Part shown: positions 32,202-56,597 of the stretch, piece by piece | How the letters are laid out: each line of letters begins with the position of its first letter | Position numbering within the stretch: the first letter of the stretch is position 1 | Assembly (NCBI GenBank): GCA_963978905.1 | Contig: OZ022256.1 | Coordinates: 5,687,501-5,751,500 of the forward strand | DNA length: 64,000 bases | Source: Trichostrongylus colubriformis | Lineage: Eukaryota; Nematoda; Chromadorea; Rhabditida; Trichostrongylidae | Direction: 5' to 3' | Program-made: the position numbers and the translations under genes | Notes under the pieces: model-generated | Databases searched by the model: none | Told to the model about the DNA's origin: nothing | The model's input: the letters and a program-made list of their open reading frames with translations, nothing else

Positions 32202-33649
32202 TACATTCCCACAGTAAGCTTCGACATTCTTCTTTGACAATAGACTAGAAATGACTACGGCACTCTCTATGAGGCAGGGACTTCTGAGAAAGGCGTCGAA
32301 TAGGCTAACACAGTTTCTTGACGATGCACAGTACCAGCCGTAGGATAGACTCTTTTTCACTCTCTTATTACTTAATTTTCCAAAACAAGAAACTCCGGAA
32401 GAAAACACTACCTTGTACATGGCGAAAGGCATATTCCTTCGTTTATTTTTTCTGTGACATTGGAACTGATAAGCAGTAGAAAGAACTGAAACTAATTATT
32501 ATCTACCAGAGCTACACGATAACCAAAAATACCCCGGTGGTGGGTGTAGTTGGCCTGTTGCAGGGACTCGTGTTTACGAACAGTAAGTATGTGTCAAGCT
32601 GAAAGGACTGATTGTGAGAAGGGAGTACTGGACTGAGCCTTGCATTTCACGTGGCAGAGTTACGCTTTGCTTTAGGCAACTCTACCTGGCTCCGAGGTAA
32701 GTAAACCAGACAAGTAGGGGCTACGCCTCTAGTGCAAGTACACCACATACACCACCACCCTTCCACAGTAGTCACGCCTCGTTATCAGCGCTATTGCTAA
32801 ACATTTTTTTACCTTGTACTCGTCTTGTACTCGTTGCTGAGTTTGTGACATCGATGGGAACGGGTGACTCTTGGCGCGCATTGCAATGGAAGGAAGCCCC
32901 GACATGAAGGCTGATATGGGGTGTCGCCAAAAGTCGTTGCTGAGCTTGCGACATTGGGGTGTGTGCAGATATGACAGCGAATCGCTTCGCGGCGTTTCAC
33001 TCGCGGCCCCTCAAGTACGACTTGCGATTCGATTGCTCTTGGTAGCCCGGCAGAGTGGCTGCGTCACTTTTGCGCTCTCACCCATGCCACAGTGCCTCGC
33101 TTGAAGGCTGCCATGCCCCACTTGCACTCGCACCCGCCGCGCCGCTCGCCGCGCGCGGCCACGCGATTCGCTGTCATATCTGCGCACATCCGCGACATTG
33201 TGGTAGGCTGCGACTCATGCACCCCCGTTAAGCGATGCGCAAACAGTAGTGCGTCCTGAAGACAAGAGAGGTCACATGATAACGTGATAACTACCCCCGA
33301 CGCCACCGAAAATTTGCGATTTTGAATGACAACAACACCAGCTCATCCTCTATTTCACCGCTGCCTCATACATTTCGCCCTGTTCTTGCCCGATGTGCTC
33401 AACGTTGGCTCTCCTACCAAACATGCATAGTACATTCTGCGAGCAGTTCGCTAGGTGCTTTCTTTCACACGGAGTGCGCAGACAGAGCGGCGGAACGGGA
33501 GTGTGCGACCAGACACAAGAGCCGTTGTCCCAACCTGTCTGGCTTGCTTTCCTCCCTAGCTCGGCCCTAACCGCGACCTCTTTTGAGATTATGAGATACA
33601 GAAGCGTCCTTAGAAAACCGCTTTCATTTTTTGCGGCACCAGTCAACGG

Positions 33650-33930
33650 AATCGACGCTAACTCTGTTCCGACGCGCTCCACCTGTAATGCTTGATCGAA
33701 CCATACTACAGTACGATGATCTCTATGTAACAGTATGAGGACAGACTTAAAACTTACCACTGTTTTACACAATGCCAAAACTCTCGCCAGAATTCGAATC
33801 GCGCCACAGATTCGCATGGGCTTTCGCCACGACCATCATATGGTATTATGGTTCGGTCGAGCATTAGGCACAGAGCGCGTCGCCATAGTGCAACCGTCGC
33901 CACTGGCGCCGCAAAGTATGAAAGCGCTTA
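33650..33930. repeat. Foldback element
   Basis: Arms near 33,655-33,730 and 33,825-33,900 are inverted copies (CGACGCGCTC, AATGCTTGATCGAACCATA and its inverse TATGGTTCGGTCGAGCATTA). It closes with a family D-like end, GCCGCAAAGTATGAAAGCGC. Confidence 0.65.
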
Positions 33931-34514
33931 ACGTGGCAATGACATGTCCTTGACTTATCCATCATGTGAATCATTCCTTGAAACAGGGCAATCTACGAAA
34001 GGCTCCTCTCCCTCCACTCTCACTAAGATAGCACCAATTAAGCTCAGTGCTTTTCAATTCCAGGGTTCATTTTGCGAATCCGCCAATTCCGATGATGTCT
34101 CTTCCAACTATCATTCGTATAAGTGCTTCAAATCAATCTGATTAGGCGCATTCGCAGATCAAAGCATTTGTACGAATTTTAGACGGAAAAGACGTCATTC
34201 GCTGCTATTTCTCAGCAAAAGCCAGCGAACGGTTTCAAGCAAACGCAAAACTATCGGTCGTTAAAGGAACCGGAAGGGGTCCGAAACAAGAGAAAAATAC
34301 AAAGATATGCGCATTTTGTAACGAACGCAGAAGGTTGGTGGTGAAAAAACCCGAATTCAAAAGTGCATCGCTGCGGTGTGGATTCGCGCCTCATTCGCAC
34401 CATCGCACTGACTTTCCGAGTTGTCCGCTGTAGGAGACGGCCGCGGGCCAACGTTAGTTGTAGCACCTGACTCCCAGCGCAGTGGAGTGGCCATTCCCAA
34501 CTACATTAGCATTC

Positions 34515-34725
34515 ATGTAAGTACATCTAGAAACAGTGTAAGAAAGAATAAAGGAAAAAGTAAAAGGAAAAAGCAATTTTATAAAAGAAACATCTTCTCT
34601 TGGCACCATGCCACGGCGTCAAATCGGGGAGTTTGTGCAATGGCGGCCACTTGAACTCGTCCACACTACGTCTGTTCTACCGTAGGTCAAAATTACCTCC
34701 TTCTGGTGTCTTTAGGGTGAGGGTG
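34515..34725. repeat. Dispersed ~200-bp repeat, copy 2
   Basis: It matches 24,084-24,280 from AAGTACATCTAGAAACA through CACTACGTCTGTTCTACCGT. The coding-looking short ORF over it is a shadow. Confidence 0.85.
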
Positions 34726-35696
34726 GGTAGAGGGTCATTAGTCCAAGTCTGATTCAGTCTTAAAGGTGACACAAGCTGCAGTGCTATTGTTTGAAAAAAA
34801 TTAAAGCTTCAAAAAACTTACACACTATTACATGAAACTGAAAAAGGTATCGAACAATTGGAAATGCATAGTTGAAAAATTCGAACTGCAACATTGTAGG
34901 CTTTGCATGTATGTCGATTTTACGATACAAAACGTTGCTCTTACCATACTGAAATCAACCATCGTCCATGGCAGTGACTATGAAATGAAACACTCTTCAT
35001 ATTGTGATCTAGGACGAATGTGGGTCGGGAGGAGGGGGGGGGGGTGAAGGGGGGACTTCACGTTCGATGACTCAATAATAGCGAATTGCACATCATCAAA
35101 AGACATGATAAACATCGGCAGAAGGATGTAAGTTTTAGCCCATGCCTGGGGAGGGGCTTTCTGCTCATGGAACTTGTTTCGCCCACGTCAAAGCTCCTTC
35201 CCCCTTCCCAAACTTACGCTGAAAGTCGCATCTGCTCTTTATAAAAGAAAAGGCATCTGTCCTTACCTGCTCAAAGAATGAAGCCGTTGAAGAGTCCTTT
35301 CCACGTTTTTACTGTATGCAAGCTTTCGATTCATAGCATGAAGTCGCTCTGTCCCACACCGTTCCCGATCCTCATTAACCCGCTTTTTGAAGTGGACAGC
35401 ATGATTATGACCTTATTGATTGTCCAAAGATATGGAGAAGAAAGGGCATTCGAATGATGTACATTTTATAAAATGCGCTGTTTCGGGACCTGTTTCTTTA
35501 CATGATGAATGTGAGGGGATGCTATGTCGTGTGCATACTTTGCGCACCGGCCCCGTTACGGGTGTGACGGCGGCAAAATCATGGGTCCGTCCAATTCCAT
35601 CTTGGCATAGGTTGACACTTTGCTGAGATTTGAATTCTAATTCGTGGGCTCTCGCGCTACTATCATACTGTGGTGTAGTTGAGTGGAAAGCTTTCA

Positions 35697-36478
35697 AACG
35701 GTGCGCGTCAGCAGGACGCCACCGTGGTCGGCGGCGGGCACATGGTTTTGAAGCCGTCGCCGCTGGTCAGGTGTGCAAAGAATGAACGCGGCCTCAGTGG
35801 CACATAAATTATATAAAAGCATATCAGTATTGAAAGTTCACGAAATTTGTGAACTTTCAGTACTCAATAGTGATGCTTTGGTGCTCGACATTCTATAAGA
35901 TGCCTCTCCCTCATTGTGATAGCATCTTCTCTTGATCCCGTAGAATATGCGTAGAATATGATGAACGCCTGACTATCACTAGCTGAGTACTACGGAAAAG
36001 TAATTTGGCCTAAGGAAAGCAATGTTCGGAGAAAAGCAAATGGCATCCGACAGCAACAGTCCAAGTGACTTCACGGGAAACACACCAGCGCGCGCATGCG
36101 ATGCGTGCTGAATGGTATCACAGCCATCGTGTGGAGTGACTGCGGCGAATGGCCAGGGCAACTACCATTGGGCTCCAGTGAGAGCCACTTTGCTAGCAAC
36201 ACTTTGCTAATACACTAAGGACAAGCACATCATGCTCCGGTAAATTTCGTCATATAATAACTGCGAGAGCTGGCTTTTTGATATGATGGGCCCGTGCACC
36301 GTTGGGATTCGCCTAAGCCTGGAAATGTAATAGCTTCAGGAGCGCTCGTCCTTATGTGCCACTTAATTTATGTGCCACTGAGGCCGCGTTCATACTTTGT
36401 ACTCCTGCACTAGCCGCCACGGCTCCAAAACCATGAGCCCGCCGCCGACCACGGTGGCATCCTGGTGACGCGCAGCGT
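35697..36478. repeat. Inverted pair of ~115-bp arms with family D ends
   Basis: Left arm 35,697-35,810 and right arm 36,362-36,478 are inverted copies. Each has GCGTTCAT...TTTG-type ends of family D joined to CACCGTGGTCGGCGGCGGGC or its inverse and to a GTGCCACTGAGG/CCTCAGTGGCAC boundary. Between them are about 550 bp of unrelated sequence with a 15-bp-arm hairpin at 35,832-35,868. Confidence 0.75.
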
Positions 36479-36575
36479 TTGTGAAGCGTTCGACTCCTCT
36501 TGTTCATCTGTCTGGTATAAAACCATACGGCGAGACACAGTGAAAAAAAGGACTACCCATCAAAACGTTGGTAAA

Positions 36576-36938
36576 ATGACAGCATTTACCCTCATTGAAG
36601 CGCAACAGTGGCAGCGCAGACTGTCGCTCACCGTCCGCCGCATGCGCACACCGGTGAGTTCCTCTCTCCTTTCTGTCTAAATGCTCTAGCTGTCAGTAGC
36701 TAAAACTGTATCGACATTTTTCGCAATTTAGCCAACCATTTTGAATGCAATGTATCTCGCGCGTCGCTCATCACCGATAGGAGCAGACTACGCCCTGCAT
36801 TCTAGTTCCACCAGAAATCGTAATGGAATTGCACCACTGAGCAGAGAGCTGCAGAATTTAGTGGAAAGCAGCACAATTTGGGATTCATTGACCGACTCCA
36901 CAGTGAGAAGGTGCTCAGGTGACTCAGGCGTAGATTGA
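36576..36938 (+). CDS. Small basic protein, two exons, 94 residues
   Basis: Exon 1 is 36,576-36,653 (ATG to GTGAGT donor) and exon 2 is 36,732-36,938 (acceptor TTTTTCGCAATTTAG to TGA). Lengths 78 and 207 nt both close in phase 0. The protein begins MTAFTLIEAQQWQRRLSLTV, continues RRMRTPPTILNAMYLARRSS, then PLSRELQNLVESSTIWDSLT, and ends GDSGVD. It has no signal peptide or membrane segment; the N-terminal half is arginine-rich. TATAAAA lies at 36,516-36,522, 54 nt before the ATG. The upstream frame is open to 36,465, so an earlier start is possible. No homologue recognised. Downstream of TGA is AT-rich sequence to 37,476, where AATAAA occurs. Confidence 0.6.
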
Positions 36939-37665
36939 AAAGCGATTGTAAAGCGATTCAATTCCAATGTGTCTTATAAAAATCTCACCACCGCTCAAAA
37001 CAGCTGATCTGGGGAGGTATATGTTTATTTCAATTGATCAAACGTGTAAATTTACGAGCTAGCGATACCGCTAAACGCAGTTGCGAATAGAAATCTTAAA
37101 AAGTCACACACACATAAAAATGCTTAAAAGAACTGTAAACATAAAACTTGCATCCGACAGTAATTGTAAGATCATAAGTAGCAAATGAAATTGGGGCACG
37201 AACTTCATCAAGATTGATAAGATACCGCCCAAAACAAAATTGTAGACTGAGGTACAATATGTAAACAATTTCCAGTGCCAATTTATGTCTGACAACAACT
37301 TGCTGCTCAAACTTTAGGCTACGAGTACGGAATTTTCACAGTTGGTTTGTTTCTAAGAAGGGTTATGTGGTTCAGTATGAAGCGATTCTGTTTCAAAGCT
37401 GTTCTCAACTTTCTCACCTATTTACCTACTTCATTTTCACTCTCATTGCGAATCATCATCAACTGGGAATGCAATAAACAGACTTGTACTTCTTAATGTA
37501 ATGAAAAAACAAGCTGAACAAATAAAAACACTTCCTTTACATCTATACGCTATGATTAATCCTAATACTGGAATCTACAAATCAGTTGAGTGAAGCCACA
37601 CATATATAAAACTTTAGTTGGAAAAGATTATGTGGCTCATGACGATAACTTCAACACCCCTATAT
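36939..37665. other. AT-rich intergenic stretch
   Basis: This lies between the convergent ends of the 36.6-kb gene and the 37.7-42.0 kb gene. Hydrophobic ORFs on the minus strand at 37,096-37,310 reflect AT-rich sequence and have no splice or start support. Confidence 0.5.
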
Positions 37666-40600
37666 TTACCACGCCTTCCCCATCAGGTTGCTCATCAGCA
37701 CAGCCAGATCTAGTCCAACTACAAACCCCATCGAACCGTTAGTCAGGTAACCAAGAGCAGCTGATAGCACACATGTGCGATCCTGCCACAGCTGCTGTTT
37801 ATCGAATCTGAACAAATATTGAAGATAATTCTGAGCTATGTCTTGCTAACAACTTGGAGTCCGCTTGCACCTTTGCACCTAACTGAAGATTTGGTGCTAC
37901 TGGAGGTAGGGGAGAAGAGGGAGTGAGCACACTGCTCTGCGTCTCTGACGCTGATGATTAGGCAACCTTGAGTGTGCACCCTTTCAAGATTTCGCACCGC
38001 GGCGTCTCGCAAGCTGCGGACGAGCTGAAGGCGCCGTGTTGTTGGGTTCCAAAGCGATTACAAGTCAGCTGTGTACGGTGCCCTTGGCACTACCGTGTAC
38101 TCGCTTTAGAACCAGCTCCAGCGACGCGCATAGTTCGCACATACCCGTCGCACGCCGCTCATTCTGGTGCGAAATCCTGACATAAGGGCACATACCCTGC
38201 AGCCTTTATATCTGCGATGTGCTGGCGGCGCGAGGGCATTAGGCCTAGTTCATAGGCAGTAAGCGAGTGGCGCGGGCGGAGACGCAGAGACGAGGCAGCC
38301 AGCTCTGCCACTGGCAGCGCAGAGTATGAAGCGCGCTCGAAAGTATCGCGGGATACGACGCTAGCCGCATTCGCTTTGAATATGAAAAAGGAACGATTAA
38401 CTTCCAAAGAATCTACATTCTTCCTTCTACCTTGTATATGTCTAAGGCTGTCTAGAGAGAAAAAATTTCCCTCGTTTGGGCTCAACAAAATCACTTGAAT
38501 GATCGTTCAAATTACATGTAAGTGGCTTCCATGATTTTTCTCACTGAGGAGTACTCATCCGTTCTTCAACTATGTTAAGTACAACCTAGCAACTAAGCAA
38601 ACTTAGGAAGGCTCAAAGGGCAGGAACAGGCGCGGCCTAGGCTTTTGTAGAGTGAACCGAACTGCAAAGGCACCAACGATTTTGCGATTCAACAGAACCA
38701 TATCATCACAGAATCGCAAAAGTCGTATCAGGAATGCAGACGCATAAAGGGCGCGAGGCTTCACCGATAAGTCGTGGTAAAGTCAACAGAGCAATGGACA
38801 GAGGGAAACATGAAAAAGCAGATCGCCCAAATGACTTGGCAGTATCGCATCGTCTATACCGCGCATCACGACGAATACGATTCAGTGATTTCGCAAAATC
38901 GGGAATTGCTGCGGCTATAAGTCAAAAGCGGGACATCATAAATATGTGGACAAAAAAAAACGCACTCGTTGCTCCTAAACTTCAAGAATAAAAGGTAGCG
39001 TCGTCAAAAAAAAAAACGCACCTCAGTCGATAACATTTATCGTATAACTGCAGAGTATTCATATCTCGAAGTGATATGTATGTCAGCGCTGGTCCCATCA
39101 AAGCACCTATTGCAGCTCCAGTTGTGCCACCATTAACGAACGTTTCACTGGAATAGAAAAAATTGAAATTAACGTCCGAGTCAAATCTCACTAATGGGTA
39201 GCTGACCAGTTCATAATTCGCGCGCACCATATACAGTGCCTATAGGTGAGACCAGCTGCCCCTGTCCGCTCAACGCCCACGTGCTGAGAATGGCTCAATA
39301 GGGCACAGCAGCGCAGCAATTACAATACATAAACAAAATTCTCACCTGAAACGTTTCGAATTCAACTTGCCTCCTTCGAACATCATTGCTGTCAGTGGGC
39401 CGAGCACCGAGCCAAGAAGTGCTCCGGTCTGAAGAAAATAAGCAGAATGCCGTGACCATCTTGGAAAAGTTCTCATATACAGGGACTGATGGCTCTTGCC
39501 AATATCATTTTTCATTTTTACCCAACCGTTGCATAAAAAGTGGGATCGAAGTTAAGAAAGATCATGCACTGCTGCGCCTGTTTTCCCGTGGAATATGGAC
39601 ATGGCAATTGTTTCACCCACTCCACAGCCTTAACATCTCTGAGCTTATTTATAGCTAAATACTTATATTGCTCTAGCTTGAGACAATACAGCATGTGATA
39701 CATGATACCTACAAGCTATATTTATTCGAAAAAAAAACAGATACATGGTGGCTGAAAAGTATAAGACGCAGGTGTCCGCACGTGCTGGCACTGTGCCGCG
39801 TAATATTTTTATTAGGTTGTGAGGAAAGTTCTGGCCGCTTTTCCGCGTTCACAAGATAAATTCAAATATCAGAGCGCGATGAATCAGCTGACATATTTTG
39901 CTCCTTATACAGACCAAAAGTTGTTCTTTCTAAATATATGTTTCATTTGGAATGACACAAGGTTTTCGAATTATTAGGAAAATTTTAAAGTACTGCGAAA
40001 ATGACACTTTTAAGAAGACTTCGCTTCACGAGTTCTTGTTTAGCCGAGTCTCAGCGAAGAGGACCACAAATGTGAATACAGCAAGAGGCGGGGGTGAAGC
40101 ATTGGATGGAACACTTTTTCTGTGGTTTCAGAAGTGCAGAAATGAAAACGAGCTGCTTGGATTTTCAAGTGATCAAATCGCTTTAACTAAAGCGGCAGAG
40201 GGCGATGAGCGTCCATATTTGCAGGGGATATCCACAAGTATTGGCGTTCAACAAACGAACTTAGACGACCACCTCAAGTTGCCTTGATTTGGAAAATCCA
40301 AAAAATGGGTGCCGCGCGACCCTTCGGAGCAGCAGTGCGCGAGCACATTTTCCACGAATCGTCTTCCACTAATTGAAGCAGTTGCAGGATATAAGGCATT
40401 CACTCGTCCATCATGTTCATCAGATCTAGCGTTTATGCCCCACTTCCCAGAACATCTGGACAGCTCCTTCAGTAGCAGTGTGTTCAGAAAGAATTGCGAT
40501 TTGGAGTCGACTTTTTTCATTTCGCGCAATATAAATCATCAGCCCTTGATCAAATTGAGATATTCAGACATGCATAATGTTGCCAAGAGTGTAGCAAATC

Positions 40601-41975
40601 GAATGGTGCTTATTCTGCGAGAAAAGATGCTTTCTGAGCCGAGTTATGATCCCCCGAAGTTAAAATTTCAAACACCGGTCAAAACTTTCCTTACAACCTA
40701 ATAGAATATAACAAAACTGCTCGAAAGTTCACGAAATGAATAAGATATTTGAAAAGGTACTTTATCTATAAGCTACCCGTCACGGAATTCCTTCTCCTAC
40801 CGTCCGCAACGTTTCCTCTGCTCTCAGAGCTCGAGGCGACACCTCTGAGATGCCAAAGAGTGGTCGGCCAAGGACTGTGAACACTCTGAGGATTCGAGGA
40901 TTTATCAAGAATTGGATCACTCGCAACGACGACGTCGTTGCGAGTGATCCAATTCTTGATAATCGCTTCAGACCTAGGAATCAACCGTCATCGGTTCAGA
41001 AGATTGTGAAAAACGAGTTAGGATTGAACAGTCACCGGCTTCGTTGAGGCAACTCTTCAAGGAAGAATCCAAGCGAAACCGACTGCTGAAAGCCAAGAAG
41101 CCTTTGCGCGAGCTGGAGGTGCGCCGCATCTCTGATGTGATTTGGACTGATGGGAAGATTTTCACAGTTCAACCGATTCCACATCGACAAAACCAGAGGG
41201 AATAGTTGTCAGAAGCTGACAGCAAGTCTTCCAAACATCGCGTGATCCACACCAGGCTTTTTCCCAAAAGTGTGATGTTTGGGCTGGGGTGACATCGGAT
41301 GCCAAAACCCCATTGGTATTCATCGACAGAAATGTGAAAATGAACTCAGAGGTCTACCAAAAAGTGGTTTAGATGGACAATCTATTGCCCTAGGCCACTC
41401 AGCACTTTGAACAGCGACCATTTGTCCTCCAGCAAGATTGGGCCCCTTCTCACAGCTTCAGATCGACCAATGCTGCCCCAAATCTCAATCCGATGGACTT
41501 TTCTGTGTGGGGATTTTTGGAGAGCAAGACCGCAGATCACTCCTACGGCTCTGAAGTTGGCTCTTCAGAAGGCTTGGGACGATATCGACATCGACTACCT
41601 GCGGCGCACTGTTGGTTCTGTTGTCGAACGTCCGAAGGCCTGCGTCAAAGCAAAAAGATCAAATTTCGAGCACCTTTTGTGACATAGCGATCGTGTAGTT
41701 GTGTCTTATCTTTTAACAAACTTGTGTCTACCTCATCCCTACCTTGGAGTTTATACATAGAAACATGGCGTCAAAATTGAAGAAAAATGAAAAAAAAAGT
41801 TGAAGAAGAAGAACACCTTGCACCACATCAAGGAAAACCGTCTGAAAACACTTCTCACCTGTATACTTCTCAATGTGACGTGAATACAAAACTCGGTAGT
41901 TGGAGCTGGCACCTTTAGCAACTCGAATTCAGTCTGACGAATCCCAAGGAAATTCTTCAACCAATATGTGCTCAT
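37666..41975 (-). CDS. Glycine-zipper membrane protein, 137 residues
   Basis: Four exons: 41,913-41,975 (ATG), 39,346-39,428, 39,022-39,147 and 37,666-37,807 (TAA). Lengths 63, 83, 126 and 142 nt sum to exactly 138 codons, with phases 0, 2 and 2 matching. The protein starts MSTYWLKNFLGIRQTEFELL and then has three hydrophobic stretches rich in small residues: TGALLGSVLGPLTAMM (about 22-37), GGTTGAAIGALMGPALTYIS (about 53-72) and VLSAALGYLTNGSMGFVVGL (about 104-123), ending LMSNLMGKAW. Between them are charged loops (LYDKCYRLRFDKQQLWQDR). GxxxG spacing suggests packed membrane helices; an organelle inner-membrane location is only a guess. No signal peptide. A trans-splice-type acceptor lies 14 nt before the ATG. 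The first intron (2.5 kb) holds two dead mariners. I do not know its family name. Confidence 0.85.
37974..38192. repeat. Foldback MITE (family C), intronic copy
   Basis: It begins GCACCCTTTCAAGATTTCGC and ends GGTGCGAAATCCTGACATAA, with GTGTTGTTGGGT and AAGCGATTACAAGTCAGCTG inside. It lies in the last intron of the glycine-zipper gene. Confidence 0.8.
39812..40701 (+). mobile_element. Mariner element, heavily decayed
   Basis: TA flanks at 39,810-39,811 and 40,702-40,703; 890 bp. Terminal repeats TTAGGTTGTGAGGAAAGTTC and the inverse of TTAGGTTGTAAGGAAAGTTT. The transposase is barely recognisable: HHLKL-like DDHLKLP followed by KKWVPRDPSEQQ, the conserved WVPHELSEQQ-type linker of mariner. The catalytic half is scrambled. 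It lies in the first intron of the glycine-zipper gene. Confidence 0.8.
40770..41690 (+). mobile_element. Second mariner-type element, dead
   Basis: The plus strand carries a different transposase in pieces: GRPRTVNTLRIRGFIKNWIT, then SSVQKIVKNELGLNSHRLR, then WAGVTSDAKTPLVFIDRNVK, then the second aspartate in VLQQDWAPSHS, then NLNPMDFSVWGFLESKTADH with the third aspartate, and an ending KACVKAKRSNFEH in another frame. The catalytic spacing fits a mariner or maT lineage (D,D,D). Stops and frameshifts throughout. I could not fix its terminal repeats. A perfect palindrome interrupts the DNA-binding part. Confidence 0.8.
40904..40960. repeat. Perfect 57-bp palindrome in the dead mariner
   Basis: Arms of 27 bp (ATCAAGAATTGGATCACTCG, then CAACGAC, and the exact inverse) around a 3-nt centre GAC. 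The left arm matches the transposase reading; the right arm replaces what should follow. No mismatch. Confidence 0.95.
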
Positions 41976-41980
41976 TGCTG

Positions 41981-41992
41981 CAGACTGTTCTG
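41981..41992 (-). promoter_or_regulatory. Trans-splice-type acceptor of the glycine-zipper gene
   Basis: The minus-strand sequence CGTTTTTTCAG precedes AACAGTCTGCAGCA and the ATG, leaving a 14-nt leader. This is the usual form of a nematode spliced-leader acceptor. The open frame upstream of it contains no better start. Confidence 0.6.
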
Positions 41993-42129
41993 AAAAAACG
42001 ACAGTGGTGTTTTGTCTACATTGAATGCCACGAAGAAGCCATTTCAAAAGCAAAGGCATTAGGGTCTGCGGCGACCAACCGACTGGCACAAGGGTAACGG
42101 GGGAGCATTTGGCAAATTTAATCTCTTCG

Positions 42130-43180
42130 GGATGTGCTACATATACGGGATCGTAATAGCATCCGAATGCGATGCGCCCATGCAAGGACTTCGGAATGGT
42201 GAGCTGATGAACGAGTCAATGTTCTCAGCCTCAGACAACCCGGTACCAATTCGCCAACACCCGAGGAATGAAAGGTTTGGCCAACTCGCATACTCGGAAG
42301 AGGAGTGACCGAACGGCTCATTAAGACTGCCCATGATCCCATCCCACATAATTTCACTGGAAGCAACGCCACCCGTTACCGAATCTGGATCGAGTCGAAT
42401 GCATGGCGCACTCCAGAAAATGATCATTGTCGACACTCAGCCGTCACATCTGACAAGTTATAGAAACAATAAGGCATCACAAATAGCAGCAGAGGGTCAG
42501 AATCCGGCCCAATTTTACAACACATGCATTAGTATAAAGTACCACAGAAAAAAATCCGTACTCTCGCTTTTACACTACAGGCAAAATGATTTTTATTGGA
42601 CAGAACTATTCACAGATGAGATTCCCTCATATGGGAATGTTAACTACGCAGTGAAAATTTATAATTTGAGTAGGCAGCATGATAAACTTGAAATAATGAG
42701 TATCCTACTAAATGCTTAATATGCAGCATATCAGAGACGGCCATAATCAAGATTTTAAATATATAAAGAAGGAACGATTTGGCTGATGTAAAAGTGATAG
42801 AGTGCATCTCCAGAAGATGCGAAATATACAAGTGAGCTTAAGAAACTGTTAAAGTGACGGCGAATGGAAAACAGTGGATTCAAATTCGTCAGAAAAAGGT
42901 AGGAAATCTATTACTGAAATAATGATTGTTGAGATTCTTCAGACACAACTTACTATTAGGGATATCAAAGCAGAATAAGCCCAAAGTCCAAAATCTGCTT
43001 CTCTGCTATATGCATACTTCACACCGAGAACAGAAAAAAAGAGAAGAAAAAGCAAAATTAGTGCATAGTACAGACCCAGTTAAAAGCTATAAATAGCACA
43101 CCACACATTACCTATACATACAAGTTGAGATCTTCGTTATAACGATTATTAAGAGGCTAACATTATACAGGACAATTCCT
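42130..43180. other. Stretch between glycine-zipper gene and SMC1
   Basis: Positions about 42,190-42,425 are a copy of family B (inverted relative to 2,778-3,040). The 128-codon plus-strand ORF at 42,333-42,719 starts inside that repeat and has no recognisable motif. The rest is AT-rich with nothing assigned; it includes the 3' untranslated region of SMC1. Confidence 0.45.
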
Positions 43181-56578
<13,398 letters not shown>

Positions 56579-56586
56579 ATTGTGAC

Positions 56587-56597
56587 CTAAATGAAAA
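56587..56597 (-). promoter_or_regulatory. Trans-splice-type acceptor of SMC1
   Basis: On the minus strand TTTTTCATTTAG is followed by GTCACAAT and the start ATG, leaving an 8-nt leader. This is typical of a spliced-leader addition site and supports the chosen start, whose protein [15 protein letters not shown] is the standard SMC1 N-terminus. Confidence 0.7.

Larger units (their letters stand above)
32202..36460. other. Repeat-rich intergenic stretch
   Basis: No supported gene. The stretch contains a copy of the window-start repeat (33,000-33,175, inverted), a foldback at about 33,650-33,930, the second copy of the 200-bp repeat at 34,515-34,725, a G-run near 35,033-35,044, a hairpin at 35,832-35,868, and an inverted pair at 35,697-36,478. 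The 155-codon ORF on the minus strand at 33,350-33,817 overlaps a foldback and lacks splice or domain support. A short serine-rich frame after the acceptor TTTTCAATTCCAG (34,064) could be a terminal exon, but stands alone. Confidence 0.45.

Noticed and set aside
33350..33817. 155-codon minus-strand ORF, among the longest in the window
   Set aside because: It runs through a foldback element and is mirrored by an open frame on the other strand. Composition and context do not support a gene.
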